Source of the DNA: Oscillospiraceae bacterium
Lineage (GTDB): Bacteria > Bacillota > Clostridia > Oscillospirales > UBA644
Length of the DNA stretch: 48,188 bases
Assembly: GCA_015067305.1 (NCBI GenBank)
Contig: SVMT01000014.1
Location: 1 to 48,188 of the forward strand
Reading direction: 5' to 3'
A program made the position numbers and the translations under genes. Below the pieces are notes generated by a model. The model was not told where the DNA came from and made no database searches. It saw only the letters and a list, made by a program, of their open reading frames with translations. The number at the start of each line of letters is the position of its first letter. Positions within the stretch are counted from its first letter, which is position 1. This document shows, one piece after another, positions 23,723 through 32,077 of this stretch.

Positions 23723-24538
23723 ATGTACAAAATTGATTATCATACCCATGCAAAGTTTTCTTTCGACTCCGTTGCGGAGTACGAGGACTCTTTTGCGGCG
23801 GCAAAAGCCAAGGGTATAGACGATATAATATTTACCGAACATTGCGAATGTAATCTGAAATCAGCAACCCCTCCGGGAGTTCCCGAAAGACCCATATTCG
23901 ACCACGAAGACTACTGGAATTACATTAAAAAACTGCGAGATACAAGCGGTCTTGATTTCGGTATCGGACTTGAAATTGGTCAGTCCACCCAAAACCCCGA
24001 AAGAGCCGCAAGCATACTCGCAAGCCATGAGTGGGACTTCATAATCGGTTCACTCCACAATATGAAAGACGAATACGATTTCAGTCAGCTGAACTACAGA
24101 GAAAGAGACGTAAATAAAACTTTCAAGAGATACCTTATGGAGCTTTACGAGATTGCAGAGAAAAACGATTTCTGCGTTCTCGGTCACATCTACTATCCGC
24201 TGAGATATATCAAAGCCCAAGGAATCGACCTCGATTATAAAAAGTATGAAGCTGATCTGGCTGATGTCTTCCGTTGTGTAATAAAAAATGGCAAGGGAAT
24301 TGAAATAAACATAAATTCAAAGGGCTACAACGGTTCAAAAGAAGATCGTGAGTTCCACCTCAGATATGTAAAAATATTCCGTGAGCTTGGCGGTGAGATA
24401 ATTACTACAGGCAGCGACGGACACACACCCGAAGCGGTGGGACAGAATATTTCAGATGCAACTGAAATACTTAAAGAAGCGGGGTTCAGATATATTCCGA
24501 AATACAGAAAGATGAAACCCATATTTGAAAAAATATAA
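23723..24538 (+). CDS. PHP-family phosphatase, histidinol-phosphatase type, copy 1
   Basis: A 271-residue PHP-domain protein. Metal ligands are visible in order: H7-x-H9 (DYHTH), E39-H40 (TEH), E84 (GLEIG), H112 (SLHN), H155 (LGHIYYP) and the final SDGH. This is the trinuclear site of HisK/HisJ-like histidinol phosphate phosphatases; other PHP enzymes hydrolyse different phosphomonoesters. The frame also runs upstream into metK, but the ATG at 23723, four bases after the metK stop, is the sensible start. No other his genes are in the window, so the histidine assignment is tentative. Confidence 0.82.
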   Translation: MYKIDYHTHAKFSFDSVAEYEDSFAAAKAKGIDDIIFTEHCECNLKSATPPGVPERPIFDHEDYWNYIKKLRDTSGLDFGIGLEIGQSTQNPERAASILASHEWDFIIGSLHNMKDEYDFSQLNYRERDVNKTFKRYLMELYEIAEKNDFCVLGHIYYPLRYIKAQGIDLDYKKYEADLADVFRCVIKNGKGIEININSKGYNGSKEDREFHLRYVKIFRELGGEIITTGSDGHTPEAVGQNISDATEILKEAGFRYIPKYRKMKPIFEKI

Positions 24539-24557
24539 AAGAAAGCAGGCACTGAAA

Positions 24558-25367
24558 ATGTATAAAATAGATTACCACATTCATACAAGATTCTCCATGG
24601 ACTCAGACGCAGATCCTATGGAAGAGATCCTTGCTGCGAAATCAAAGGGTATTGATGACCTTATTTTCACAGACCACTGCGACTGCAACTACGAACCTGC
24701 AACTCCTCCGGATATGGAGCCCTGGCCTTTCCTCGAAGTTGAAGAATACTGGAAATACATGAACGAACTCCGCAACACAAGCGGTTACGATTTCGGTATC
24801 GGTCTTGAGATCGGTCAGTCAACACAGGAACTTGAACGTGCAAACGGAGTTATCGCAAGCCATGATTGGGATTTCGTTATCGGTTCACTCCATAACCTTA
24901 ACCATGAATACGATTTCTGTCTCCTCGACTACACAAAGAGAGACGTTTATAAAACTTTCGGGGACTATTTTGCAGAGCTCTACGATACTGCAAAAATCAA
25001 CAACTTCTCCGTTCTCGGTCACCTCTACTATCCCATCAGATATGTCATCAATCAGGGTATAGATTTTGAGCTTTCCAGATTTGATGCTGAAATGGCTGAT
25101 ATTCTGAAAGTTATCGCACAGAACGGCAAAGGTATTGAAGTAAACCTCAAAGGCTTTGATCCCGCAAAAGACAACCTTATTCCAAATCTCAAATACGTTA
25201 AAATGTTCCGTGAGCTGGGCGGCGAGATCATCACTATCGGCAGTGACGGTCACGACAATGATGCTGTAGGTAAATATGTAACTGAAGCTACAGAAATGGT
25301 CAAAGAAGCTGGCTTCAACTACGTTGCGAAATTCAGAAAAATGAAACCAACATTTGAAAGAATATAA
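24558..25367 (+). CDS. PHP-family phosphatase, histidinol-phosphatase type, copy 2
   Basis: A 269-residue tandem paralogue of the preceding gene, similar throughout its length. It keeps the metal-binding residues (H7, H9, H40, E84, SLHN, LGHLYYP, SDGH). The start is ATG at 24558, 19 bp after the previous stop; upstream in-frame codons overlap the previous gene and are rejected. Retention of the full active site in both copies argues for two working enzymes, perhaps with different phosphoester substrates, rather than one decaying copy. Followed 20 bp later by an Lrp-type regulator. Confidence 0.82.
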   Translation: MYKIDYHIHTRFSMDSDADPMEEILAAKSKGIDDLIFTDHCDCNYEPATPPDMEPWPFLEVEEYWKYMNELRNTSGYDFGIGLEIGQSTQELERANGVIASHDWDFVIGSLHNLNHEYDFCLLDYTKRDVYKTFGDYFAELYDTAKINNFSVLGHLYYPIRYVINQGIDFELSRFDAEMADILKVIAQNGKGIEVNLKGFDPAKDNLIPNLKYVKMFRELGGEIITIGSDGHDNDAVGKYVTEATEMVKEAGFNYVAKFRKMKPTFERI

Positions 25368-25387
25368 TCTACAGAATGGAGATTACA

Positions 25388-25876
25388 ATGGATAAAAATG
25401 AAAAGATACTTCGTCTTCTCGAAGAAAACGCTCATTTCACACATAAAAATATCGCAGATGCCGTTGGTATGACGGAAGAAGAAGTGGATAGAATAATCGA
25501 AGATTACGAAGAACAAGGCGTTATCCTCGGATATAAAGCCCTCATCAACTGGGATAAGACAGCCAGAGAGTACGTTTCTGCGATAATTGAGATCAAAGTT
25601 CAGCCAATCAAAGGCGAAGGCTTCACTCAGGTCGCACGTCAGATATGCGCATTCCCCGAAGTTGTTTCATGTTACCTTATGTCGGGAGGCTTTGACCTTG
25701 CAGTAACTCTCGAAGGCAAGAGCATGAAGGAAGTTGCAATGTTCGTTTTTGAAAAGCTTTCAGTAATCGAAGGCGTAACAGGCACGGCAACTCACTTCGT
25801 TCTCAACAAATACAAAGACAAAGAACTCATCTTCGAAGCGCAGGAAAAAGACGACAGACAGATGATGGGGTTATAA
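25388..25876 (+). CDS. Lrp/AsnC-family transcriptional regulator
   Basis: A 162-residue protein: N-terminal winged helix-turn-helix (about 1-50, KILRLLEENAHFTHKNIADA), then the RAM effector-binding domain from about 60 (YVSAIIEIKV...FPEVVSCYLMSGGFDLAV). Such proteins form dimers to octamers and sense amino acids. ATG at 25388 follows GGAG by 6 nt and is preferred to an ATG 12 bp earlier that contains this site. It sits 6 bp before an aminotransferase gene, a common pairing in which the regulator controls the transaminase and its pathway. Confidence 0.9.
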   Translation: MDKNEKILRLLEENAHFTHKNIADAVGMTEEEVDRIIEDYEEQGVILGYKALINWDKTAREYVSAIIEIKVQPIKGEGFTQVARQICAFPEVVSCYLMSGGFDLAVTLEGKSMKEVAMFVFEKLSVIEGVTGTATHFVLNKYKDKELIFEAQEKDDRQMMGL

Positions 25877-25882
25877 TAAAGT

Positions 25883-27052
25883 ATGAATTACGATAATATA
25901 CTTCTCGACAAAGTCAAGGAAATGAAGCCTTCAGGAATAAGAAGATTCTTTGACCTTGCGGATTCAATAGAAGGCTGTATCTCCCTCGGTGTAGGCGAAC
26001 CTGATTTCAAAACTCCGTGGCATATACGCCAAGCGGCAATAGATTCTCTCCAGAGAGGCGCAACGAGATATACATCAAACGCAGGTCTTATGGAACTCCG
26101 CGAAGAGATCTCCCGCTACATGGAAAGAAGATTCGGCCTCAAATACGACCCCCAAACACAGGTAATCATAACTGTGGGCGGAAGTGAGGGCATTGACACT
26201 GTTATCCGTTCAATGGTCGGCCCCGGCGACGAGGTCATAATTCCCGAACCATCATTTGTGTGCTACTCTCCCCTTACGGTCCTTGCAGGTGGAACACCTG
26301 TACCCCTGCCCACATATGAAAAGGATAATTTCAAGATCGATCCGCAAGTCCTTAAAAATGTGATCACGCCCAAAACGAAACTCCTGATACTGCCCTACCC
26401 CAACAATCCCACAGGTGCGTTGATGACAGCGGAGGATTACGCAGAGATCGCAAAAATTCTTTTGGGTACAAATATAATGGTTCTTGCAGATGAAATTTAC
26501 GCAGAACTTTGCTACAATACAGACAAGCCAAACTCATTCGCTTCCGCACCGGGAATGTACGACAGGACTATCATTGTAAACGGTTTTTCAAAAACTTACG
26601 CAATGACAGGCTGGAGAATGGGATTTGTCTGCGGACCGAAAGAAATTCTCGGCAGTTCTCTTAAAATTCATCAATACGGAATAATGTCTGCCCCCACAAC
26701 AAGCCAATACGGTGCGATCGAAGCATTGAGAAATGGCGATGAAGACATCGAAGAGATGAAACTACATTATAATATGAGAAGAAAATACCTCTTCGACTCA
26801 TTCAAAAGCATGGGTATCCCCTGTTTTGAACCCCTCGGCGCTTTCTACATATTCCCCAACATCTCCAAGTTCGGACCGTCCTCCGAAGAATTCTGCACAG
26901 ACTTTCTCAACAAACAGAAAGTTGCAGTTGTTCCCGGTAACGCTTTCGGCGAAACGGGTGAAGGTTTCGTAAGAATTTCCTATGCTTATTCAATGGAGCA
27001 TCTGAGAAAAGCAATGGACAGACTTGACAAATACATAAATCACGACATATGA
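25883..27052 (+). CDS. PLP-dependent aminotransferase, class I/II
   Basis: A 389-residue fold-type I aminotransferase. Visible: SLGVGEPDF (34-42), PYPNNPTGAL (171-180) with the cofactor-contacting Asn, D203 (LADEIY), and the Schiff-base lysine K237 in NGFSKTYAMTGWRMG. The C-terminal FVRISYAYS holds the carboxylate-binding Arg. It transfers an amino group between an amino acid and a 2-oxo acid; aspartate, alanine or aromatic specificity cannot be separated by eye. Paired with the Lrp regulator upstream; its stop overlaps the ispE start by four bases. Confidence 0.92.
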   Translation: MNYDNILLDKVKEMKPSGIRRFFDLADSIEGCISLGVGEPDFKTPWHIRQAAIDSLQRGATRYTSNAGLMELREEISRYMERRFGLKYDPQTQVIITVGGSEGIDTVIRSMVGPGDEVIIPEPSFVCYSPLTVLAGGTPVPLPTYEKDNFKIDPQVLKNVITPKTKLLILPYPNNPTGALMTAEDYAEIAKILLGTNIMVLADEIYAELCYNTDKPNSFASAPGMYDRTIIVNGFSKTYAMTGWRMGFVCGPKEILGSSLKIHQYGIMSAPTTSQYGAIEALRNGDEDIEEMKLHYNMRRKYLFDSFKSMGIPCFEPLGAFYIFPNISKFGPSSEEFCTDFLNKQKVAVVPGNAFGETGEGFVRISYAYSMEHLRKAMDRLDKYINHDI

Positions 27053-27915
27053 AAAAGACAGCTTATGCAAAAATAAATATTACCCTTGATATTCCGAAAA
27101 TACGCGAAGACGGATACCACGAGCTTTGCTCCGTTTTCCAGACGGTATCTCTCCACGATGAACTGGAGATAAACATTTCCGAAAACGATAAAAATGAAAT
27201 AGTTCTCACCTGCGACGCTCCGAATGTTCCTTGCAACGAAAAAAATCTCTGCTGGAAAGCCGCAAAAGCTTTTTTGGAAAAATACAAGATCGAAAATAAA
27301 AAGATCAGTATTGACCTTAAAAAAAATATTCTATCGGGAGCAGGTCTCGGCGGCGGAAGCTCAGACTGCGCAGAAACACTGAAGGCACTGAATGAATTGC
27401 TTGGAATAAACGCAAGCGATAAAGAACTTGAACAGCTCGGTGTAAAACTTGGCGCAGATGTACCGTTTTTCATCAAAGGCGGGACTCAGCTTGCTGAAGG
27501 AATAGGCGAAAAGCTGACAGAACTGAAATTACCGTATCCCGAAATAAACCTGGTAATAATCAAACCTGAGGCTGAGCTTCCAACAGTTGGTATCTATAAA
27601 ATTTTCGACGGACTGCCAAAAGAAAAGATTCCCGAAGCTTCTACAGAGAAATTCTTGTCGGAAATATCAAAAGGCGATATAAACGCATTCAACTTTATAA
27701 CCAATATGCTTGAACCTGCGGCAAAAACTCTTTGCCCCGAAATCGGATACGCAGAAAAACTTCTCCTCGAAAACGGTGCTGTATCCGCAATGATGACGGG
27801 AAGCGGTTCGGCTGTATTCGGAATTTTCACTGACGTAAATAAGGCGGCTGAAGCACTTGAAGCCGCAAAACATAAAGAAAAAATAATTTTCGGCACAATG
27901 TGTCGGCTTATATGA
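27049..27915 (+). CDS. ispE: 4-diphosphocytidyl-2-C-methyl-D-erythritol kinase
   Basis: A 288-residue GHMP kinase of the MEP isoprenoid pathway; it phosphorylates CDP-methylerythritol at the 2-hydroxyl. Starts MKKTAYAKINITLDI, with K8 and N10 at the substrate site. The ATP-binding glycine loop LSGAGLGGGSSDCAETL is near residue 95, and the third GHMP motif MMTGSGSAVFGIF is near 247. Overlaps the aminotransferase by ATGA, so translation is coupled. Followed by alaS after 19 bp. Confidence 0.95.
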   Translation: MKKTAYAKINITLDIPKIREDGYHELCSVFQTVSLHDELEINISENDKNEIVLTCDAPNVPCNEKNLCWKAAKAFLEKYKIENKKISIDLKKNILSGAGLGGGSSDCAETLKALNELLGINASDKELEQLGVKLGADVPFFIKGGTQLAEGIGEKLTELKLPYPEINLVIIKPEAELPTVGIYKIFDGLPKEKIPEASTEKFLSEISKGDINAFNFITNMLEPAAKTLCPEIGYAEKLLLENGAVSAMMTGSGSAVFGIFTDVNKAAEALEAAKHKEKIIFGTMCRLI

Positions 27916-27934
27916 TTCAGGAGGAATCAGAAAA

Positions 27935-30550
27935 ATGAAATACATGGGACTTAATGAGATAAGAGAAAAATATCTCAACTTCTTCGAGTCGAAAGGCCAT
28001 CTCAAGATGGACAGCTTTCCCCTCGTACCTCAGAACGACAAGAGTATTCTCCTTATAAATGCGGGTATGACTCCGCTGAAACCTTACTTCACAGGTCAGC
28101 AGAAGCCCCCCAGAACAAGAGTTACAACTTGCCAGAAATGTATCAGAACACCAGACATTGAAAGAGTTGGTAAGACATCACGTCACGGCACTTTCTTTGA
28201 AATGCTGGGAAACTTCTCTTTCGGTGATTACTTCAAGAGAGAAGCTATTAACTGGGCTTGGGAATTCATAACAAAAGTTATGGAACTTCCCGTTGACAGA
28301 CTTTACGTTACAGTTTACCTCGATGACGATGAAGCTTATGACATCTGGACAAAAGAGATCGGCGTTGACCCATCTCATATGTCACGTATGGGCAAGGAAG
28401 ATAACTTCTGGGAACACGGTTCCGGTCCTTGCGGTCCCTGCTCTGAAATTTACTTTGACAGAGGTCCCGAAAAGGGCTGCGGAAAACCCGATTGTAAAGT
28501 TGGTTGCGACTGCGATAGATTCGTTGAATTCTGGAACCTCGTTTTCACACAGTTTGATAACGACGGAAACGGCAACTACACACAGCTTGAAAAGAAAAAT
28601 ATTGACACAGGTATGGGTCTCGAAAGACTTGCTTGCATTATGCAGGGCGTTGAATCACTCTTTGACGTTGACACTATTAAAAACGTAACTGCACGTCTTT
28701 CCGAAATGTCCTCTAAAAAATACGGTGATTCCCACGAAACAGACGTTTCCCTCCGTGTTGTAACAGACCACATCAGAAGCACAACATTTATGGTTTGCGA
28801 CGGTGTTCTTCCCTCCAACGAAGGCAGAGGCTACGTTCTCAGAAGACTTCTCAGAAGAGCTGCTCGTCACGGCAAACTTCTCGGTATTAAATCCGAACAT
28901 TTCCTCAGCGAACTTGTTGACGTTGTTATCAGAGAAAGCGGTGCAGCTTACCCTGACCTTGTAGAAAAAGCTGATTATATCAAGAGAGTTATTGAACTTG
29001 AAGAAAACAGATTCAACCAGACTCTTGACAGCGGTCTCGCTATCCTTTCCGAAGTTATCGAAAAGGCTGAGGGTAAAGTTGTAAGCGGCGATGACGCATT
29101 CAGACTTTACGACACATTCGGTTTCCCCCTCGACCTCACAAAAGAGATTCTTGAAGAAAAAGATATGACTGTTGACGAAGACAGATTCCAGGAACTCATG
29201 GTTGAACAGCGTCAGAGAGCAAGAAGCGCAAGAAGTGCTTCCGATACTTCCGCATGGAAGGGCAACGAAGAGCTTGAAGGTCTTCCCACAACAGAATTTG
29301 TTGGTTATAAAAAGCTTTCCGCTAAGGCTGACGTTCTTGCAATCATCGCTGACGGCGAAAGAATCGATACTGCGGCTAAAGGCGCAAACGTTCAGGTAGT
29401 TCTCAACGCTACACCTTTCTACGGTGAAAGCGGCGGTCAGGTTGGTGATGTTGGTACTATCTCCAAAGGCAAAACAGTTCTCAAAGTTAACGATACAAAG
29501 AAGATCAACGGTATTTACATTCACCATTGTACTGTTGAAAGCGGTGCTCTCGAAGTTGGTGCAAATGTTAAAGCAGAAGTCTGCGAATGCGCTCGTCTCG
29601 CAACAAAGAGAAACCACAGCTCCGCACACCTTCTCCAGGCAGCACTCAGAAAAGTTCTCGGAAGCCATATTGCTCAGGCAGGTTCTTACGTTGACAGCAA
29701 CAGAATGAGATTTGACTTCTCTCACTTTGAAGCTATGACTCCCGCACAGATTGCTGAAGTTGAAGCAGAAGTAAACAGAAGCATTCTCACAGCTACACCT
29801 GTTTCCGTCAAAGAAATGGCTATCGAAGACGCTAAAAAAGAAGGCGCTATTGCACTCTTCGGCGAAAAATACGGTGACACCGTAAGGGTTGTTAAAATGG
29901 GTAAGATCTCCACAGAGCTTTGCGGTGGTACACACGTTGAAAACACAGGTATGATCGGTGCGTTCAAGATCATCGCTGAACAGGGCGTTGCGGCAGGTGT
30001 TCGCAGAATCGAAGCTCTCACAGGCGAAAACGTACTCAAATACATCGAAGAAAAGAACGAACTCATTGCAAAAACAGCTCAGAACCTCAAATGCGGTGTA
30101 AACGATATTGATTCCAAGGCTGAACTCGTTACAAACGAAGTTAAAGCGCTCCAGAAGCAGATCGCAGATATTCAGGCAAATGCGGCACTTTCTCAGCTCG
30201 AATCACTTATGAATTCCGGCAAAGAAATCGGCAAAGTTACATTCATCTGCGGAACACTCAACGCAAAAGCAGACGTTCTCCGCGAAATGTGCGACAGAGT
30301 TAAAGACAAGAACGCAAACGGTGTAGCTCTCCTCTTCGCTGTTGACGCTGAAACAGGTAAAGTAGGCATTGCAGCGGCTTGCGGTAAAGACGCAGTTAAG
30401 AACGGCGCAAACGCAGGTGCTCTCGTTAAGAAAGCAGCTACTATCTGCGGTGGTGGCGGCGGCGGTCGTCCCGACAGCGCTACTGCAGGCGGCAAAGACG
30501 CTTCCAAGATCGCAGAAGCTATTGCAGCAGTAGAAGAAATGCTTAAATAA
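27935..30550 (+). CDS. alaS: Alanyl-tRNA synthetase
   Basis: An 871-residue full-length AlaRS. The class II catalytic core starts at residue 1 (EIREKYLNFFESKGH), with RTTCQKCIRTPDIE-like motif 2 surroundings near 60-75. The editing domain carries HSSAH and CGGTH zinc-binding motifs. The C-terminal DHHA1-like region ends in CGGGGGGRPDSATAGG. It charges tRNA-Ala and hydrolyses Ser- and Gly-tRNA-Ala. AGGAGG ribosome binding site. Last gene of the metK run; no T-box leader is seen in front of it. A palindromic element follows and probably ends transcription. Confidence 0.98.
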   Translation: MKYMGLNEIREKYLNFFESKGHLKMDSFPLVPQNDKSILLINAGMTPLKPYFTGQQKPPRTRVTTCQKCIRTPDIERVGKTSRHGTFFEMLGNFSFGDYFKREAINWAWEFITKVMELPVDRLYVTVYLDDDEAYDIWTKEIGVDPSHMSRMGKEDNFWEHGSGPCGPCSEIYFDRGPEKGCGKPDCKVGCDCDRFVEFWNLVFTQFDNDGNGNYTQLEKKNIDTGMGLERLACIMQGVESLFDVDTIKNVTARLSEMSSKKYGDSHETDVSLRVVTDHIRSTTFMVCDGVLPSNEGRGYVLRRLLRRAARHGKLLGIKSEHFLSELVDVVIRESGAAYPDLVEKADYIKRVIELEENRFNQTLDSGLAILSEVIEKAEGKVVSGDDAFRLYDTFGFPLDLTKEILEEKDMTVDEDRFQELMVEQRQRARSARSASDTSAWKGNEELEGLPTTEFVGYKKLSAKADVLAIIADGERIDTAAKGANVQVVLNATPFYGESGGQVGDVGTISKGKTVLKVNDTKKINGIYIHHCTVESGALEVGANVKAEVCECARLATKRNHSSAHLLQAALRKVLGSHIAQAGSYVDSNRMRFDFSHFEAMTPAQIAEVEAEVNRSILTATPVSVKEMAIEDAKKEGAIALFGEKYGDTVRVVKMGKISTELCGGTHVENTGMIGAFKIIAEQGVAAGVRRIEALTGENVLKYIEEKNELIAKTAQNLKCGVNDIDSKAELVTNEVKALQKQIADIQANAALSQLESLMNSGKEIGKVTFICGTLNAKADVLREMCDRVKDKNANGVALLFAVDAETGKVGIAAACGKDAVKNGANAGALVKKAATICGGGGGGRPDSATAGGKDASKIAEAIAAVEEMLK

Positions 30551-30571
30551 GAATAGATAAGAAGCTTTTTT

Positions 30572-30631
30572 CGGGGAAACCTTATTTTCACGAAAAAATA
30601 AGGTTTCCCCGTACCCCTTCCAACAAAACCG
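30572..30631 (+). repeat. Interspersed palindromic element, copy 2
   Basis: A 40-bp palindrome (30572-30611) with CGGGGAAACC/GGTTTCCCCG ends, an A/T-rich middle and a CACG loop, followed by the family tail TACCCCTTCCAACAAAACCG (30612-30631). It lies 21 bp after the alaS stop and should fold into a strong terminator-like hairpin. Confidence 0.88.
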
Positions 30632-30687
30632 ATGCTGGGAGTAGAAATTGTTTTTCATATTAACAAAAATCTGTTTCACCCACAATT

Positions 30688-30736
30688 CGGTTTTTTGAAA
30701 AGGGTTTGGGAAAAACTTTTTTTCCGCGAAAAAAGT
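30688..30736 (-). repeat. Interspersed palindromic element, copy 3
   Basis: Palindrome TGGGAAAAAC.../...GTTTTTCCCA (30707-30734) in opposite orientation to copy 2, with the tail on its left (30688-30706, CGGTTTTTTGAAAAGGGTT). It lies 45 bp upstream of the HIT gene, whose leader it may insulate from alaS read-through. Confidence 0.82.
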
Positions 30737-30779
30737 TTTTCCCATAAACAATTCCCCCTATTACAGAAAGGATACGACA

Positions 30780-31130
30780 ATGGACTGCATTTTTTGTAAA
30801 ATAGTTGCAGGGGAGATTCCTTGCTCCAAAGTTTACGAGGACGAAAAGATACTTGCATTCAAAGATATCAATCCTCAGGCTCCCGTTCATGTAATATTTA
30901 TCCCGAAACAGCACATATTAACTTGTGCGGACGATATAAATGACAGCAACAAGGAAATAATCGGCGATATTTTCGCGGCAATATCCAAGGTTGCGAAAGA
31001 ACTGGGACTGGCAGACGGTTACAGAATAATCAACAACTGCGGCAAACACGGTGCGCAGTCTGTAAAACACATACATTTCCACCTCCTCGGCGGTGCACAG
31101 CTCCCCGAAGACATGGGTGTTCGTGAATAA
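30780..31130 (+). CDS. HIT-family nucleotide hydrolase (HinT-like)
   Basis: A 116-residue HIT protein with the histidine triad HIHFHLLGG (H97, H99, H101) near the C-terminus and an N-terminal CIFCKIVAGEIP, where two Cys can bind zinc as in many bacterial HinT. These cytosolic enzymes hydrolyse nucleoside phosphoramidates and aminoacyl-adenylates; being next to alaS may be coincidental. Length is standard. AAAGGAT ribosome binding site. An imperfect stem-loop follows the gene. Confidence 0.93.
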   Translation: MDCIFCKIVAGEIPCSKVYEDEKILAFKDINPQAPVHVIFIPKQHILTCADDINDSNKEIIGDIFAAISKVAKELGLADGYRIINNCGKHGAQSVKHIHFHLLGGAQLPEDMGVRE

Positions 31131-31138
31131 AATATAAT

Positions 31139-31182
31139 ATCGGAAGCAAACCTCTGTAGCAGTATAGAGTTCAGCTTCCGAT
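31139..31182 (+). terminator. Stem-loop after the HIT gene
   Basis: Outer stem ATCGGAAGC (31139-31147) with GCTTCCGAT (31174-31182), inner stem CTCT/AGAG (31152-31155, 31166-31169). The T-tract after it is poor, so it is either a weak terminator or an RNA-stabilising element. Confidence 0.5.
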
Positions 31183-31220
31183 GTCTCATTTTCTAATAAC
31201 TTCATTAAAGGACGATAATT

Positions 31221-31928
31221 ATGGACGAACTGAGACCAAATGAAAGCAAAAAGCTTGAAAGAACAGTTGACGGCGTAACTTACAACCGCTACGCCATTAA
31301 AACAAGATTTGTAAATATAGGCGACGACTACGTTGAAGTCGTCAATGAATTCGCAAAACCCCACGTTCAGGAGGGTGATATTCTTTCCATCAGCGAAAAG
31401 ATCATCGCTCTCTGCCAGAAACGAATCGTTTACAGAAAGGATATCCACCCAGGTTTTTGGGCAAAACTCCTTTGCAGATTCGTTCATGTTACCCCTGCAG
31501 GTCCGGGCGCAGGAACTCCCCATAAAATGCAGCTTATCATCATGCTTTGCGGTCTTCCCAGAGTTCTTTTCGCAACGGCGTGCTCTGCTGTAACAAAACT
31601 TTTCGGCATAAAAGGCGTATTTTATAAGGTTTGTGGCCACGAAGTTGAGGGCATCGACGGTCTTATCGACTACGATATTTCATATAAGGAATATGTGGAT
31701 TACGGAATCCTCAATCCCGAAAACCCCAAGGGCGTTTGCAACGAGATCTATGAAAAACTCGGTATCCCCTGCATGATCGTTGACGCTTGTGATATTTCAG
31801 TTACTATCCTCGGCAAATGCGATGCAGTAACTCTCCCCGATGAAACTCTGGCTGAGATCATAAGGGACAACCCCGCAGGTCAGGACGACCAGTGTACACC
31901 TCTTATACTTATAAGAAAACAGGACTAA
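31221..31928 (+). CDS. CofE-like protein (F420-0:gamma-glutamyl ligase family)
   Basis: A 235-residue protein with the CofE-type core: EGDILSISEKIIALCQKR near 51-68, HVTPAGPGAGTPHK near 89-102, and the acidic VCGHEVEGIDG and DACDISV stretches. True CofE adds glutamates to coenzyme F420-0 using GTP. No other F420 gene is visible, and clostridia of this kind generally lack F420, so it more likely glutamylates another molecule. AAAGGA ribosome binding site 8 nt before the ATG. Cytoplasmic. Flanked by intergenic repeats, so it is probably a single-gene unit. Confidence 0.78.
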   Translation: MDELRPNESKKLERTVDGVTYNRYAIKTRFVNIGDDYVEVVNEFAKPHVQEGDILSISEKIIALCQKRIVYRKDIHPGFWAKLLCRFVHVTPAGPGAGTPHKMQLIIMLCGLPRVLFATACSAVTKLFGIKGVFYKVCGHEVEGIDGLIDYDISYKEYVDYGILNPENPKGVCNEIYEKLGIPCMIVDACDISVTILGKCDAVTLPDETLAEIIRDNPAGQDDQCTPLILIRKQD

Positions 31929-31940
31929 TATATTTCGTTT

Positions 31941-32018
31941 CCCCCTAACCCGGTTTTCTTGGGAAGGGGTTTCAGGGGGAACCCTGCTTTTTTCGCGAAA
32001 AGAAGGGTTCCCCCTGAA
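31941..32018 (-). repeat. Interspersed palindromic element, copy 4
   Basis: Palindrome TTTCAGGGGGAACCC.../...GGGTTCCCCCTGAAA (31971-32018, centre near TCGCGA), with the family tail to its left (31941-31970), so opposite in orientation to copy 2. It lies between the CofE-like gene and the large wall hydrolase. Confidence 0.85.
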
Positions 32019-32077
32019 AAATAACCTAACAATGGTTCTCCCCGCAAAAATAATACTATTACAAGAAAGGTTCAGCT

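Noticed and set aside
27916-27934. T-box leader ahead of alaS
   Set aside because: Only 19 bp separate ispE and alaS, and alaS belongs to the metK operon.
28655-29935. Long minus-strand frame inside alaS
   Set aside because: It mirrors the strong codon bias of alaS, has no ribosome binding site, and its Cys/Phe/Val-rich translation is typical of an antisense shadow.
31221-31928. Genuine F420 biosynthesis gene
   Set aside because: No other F420 gene is seen here and the host type usually lacks F420, so only family membership is claimed.
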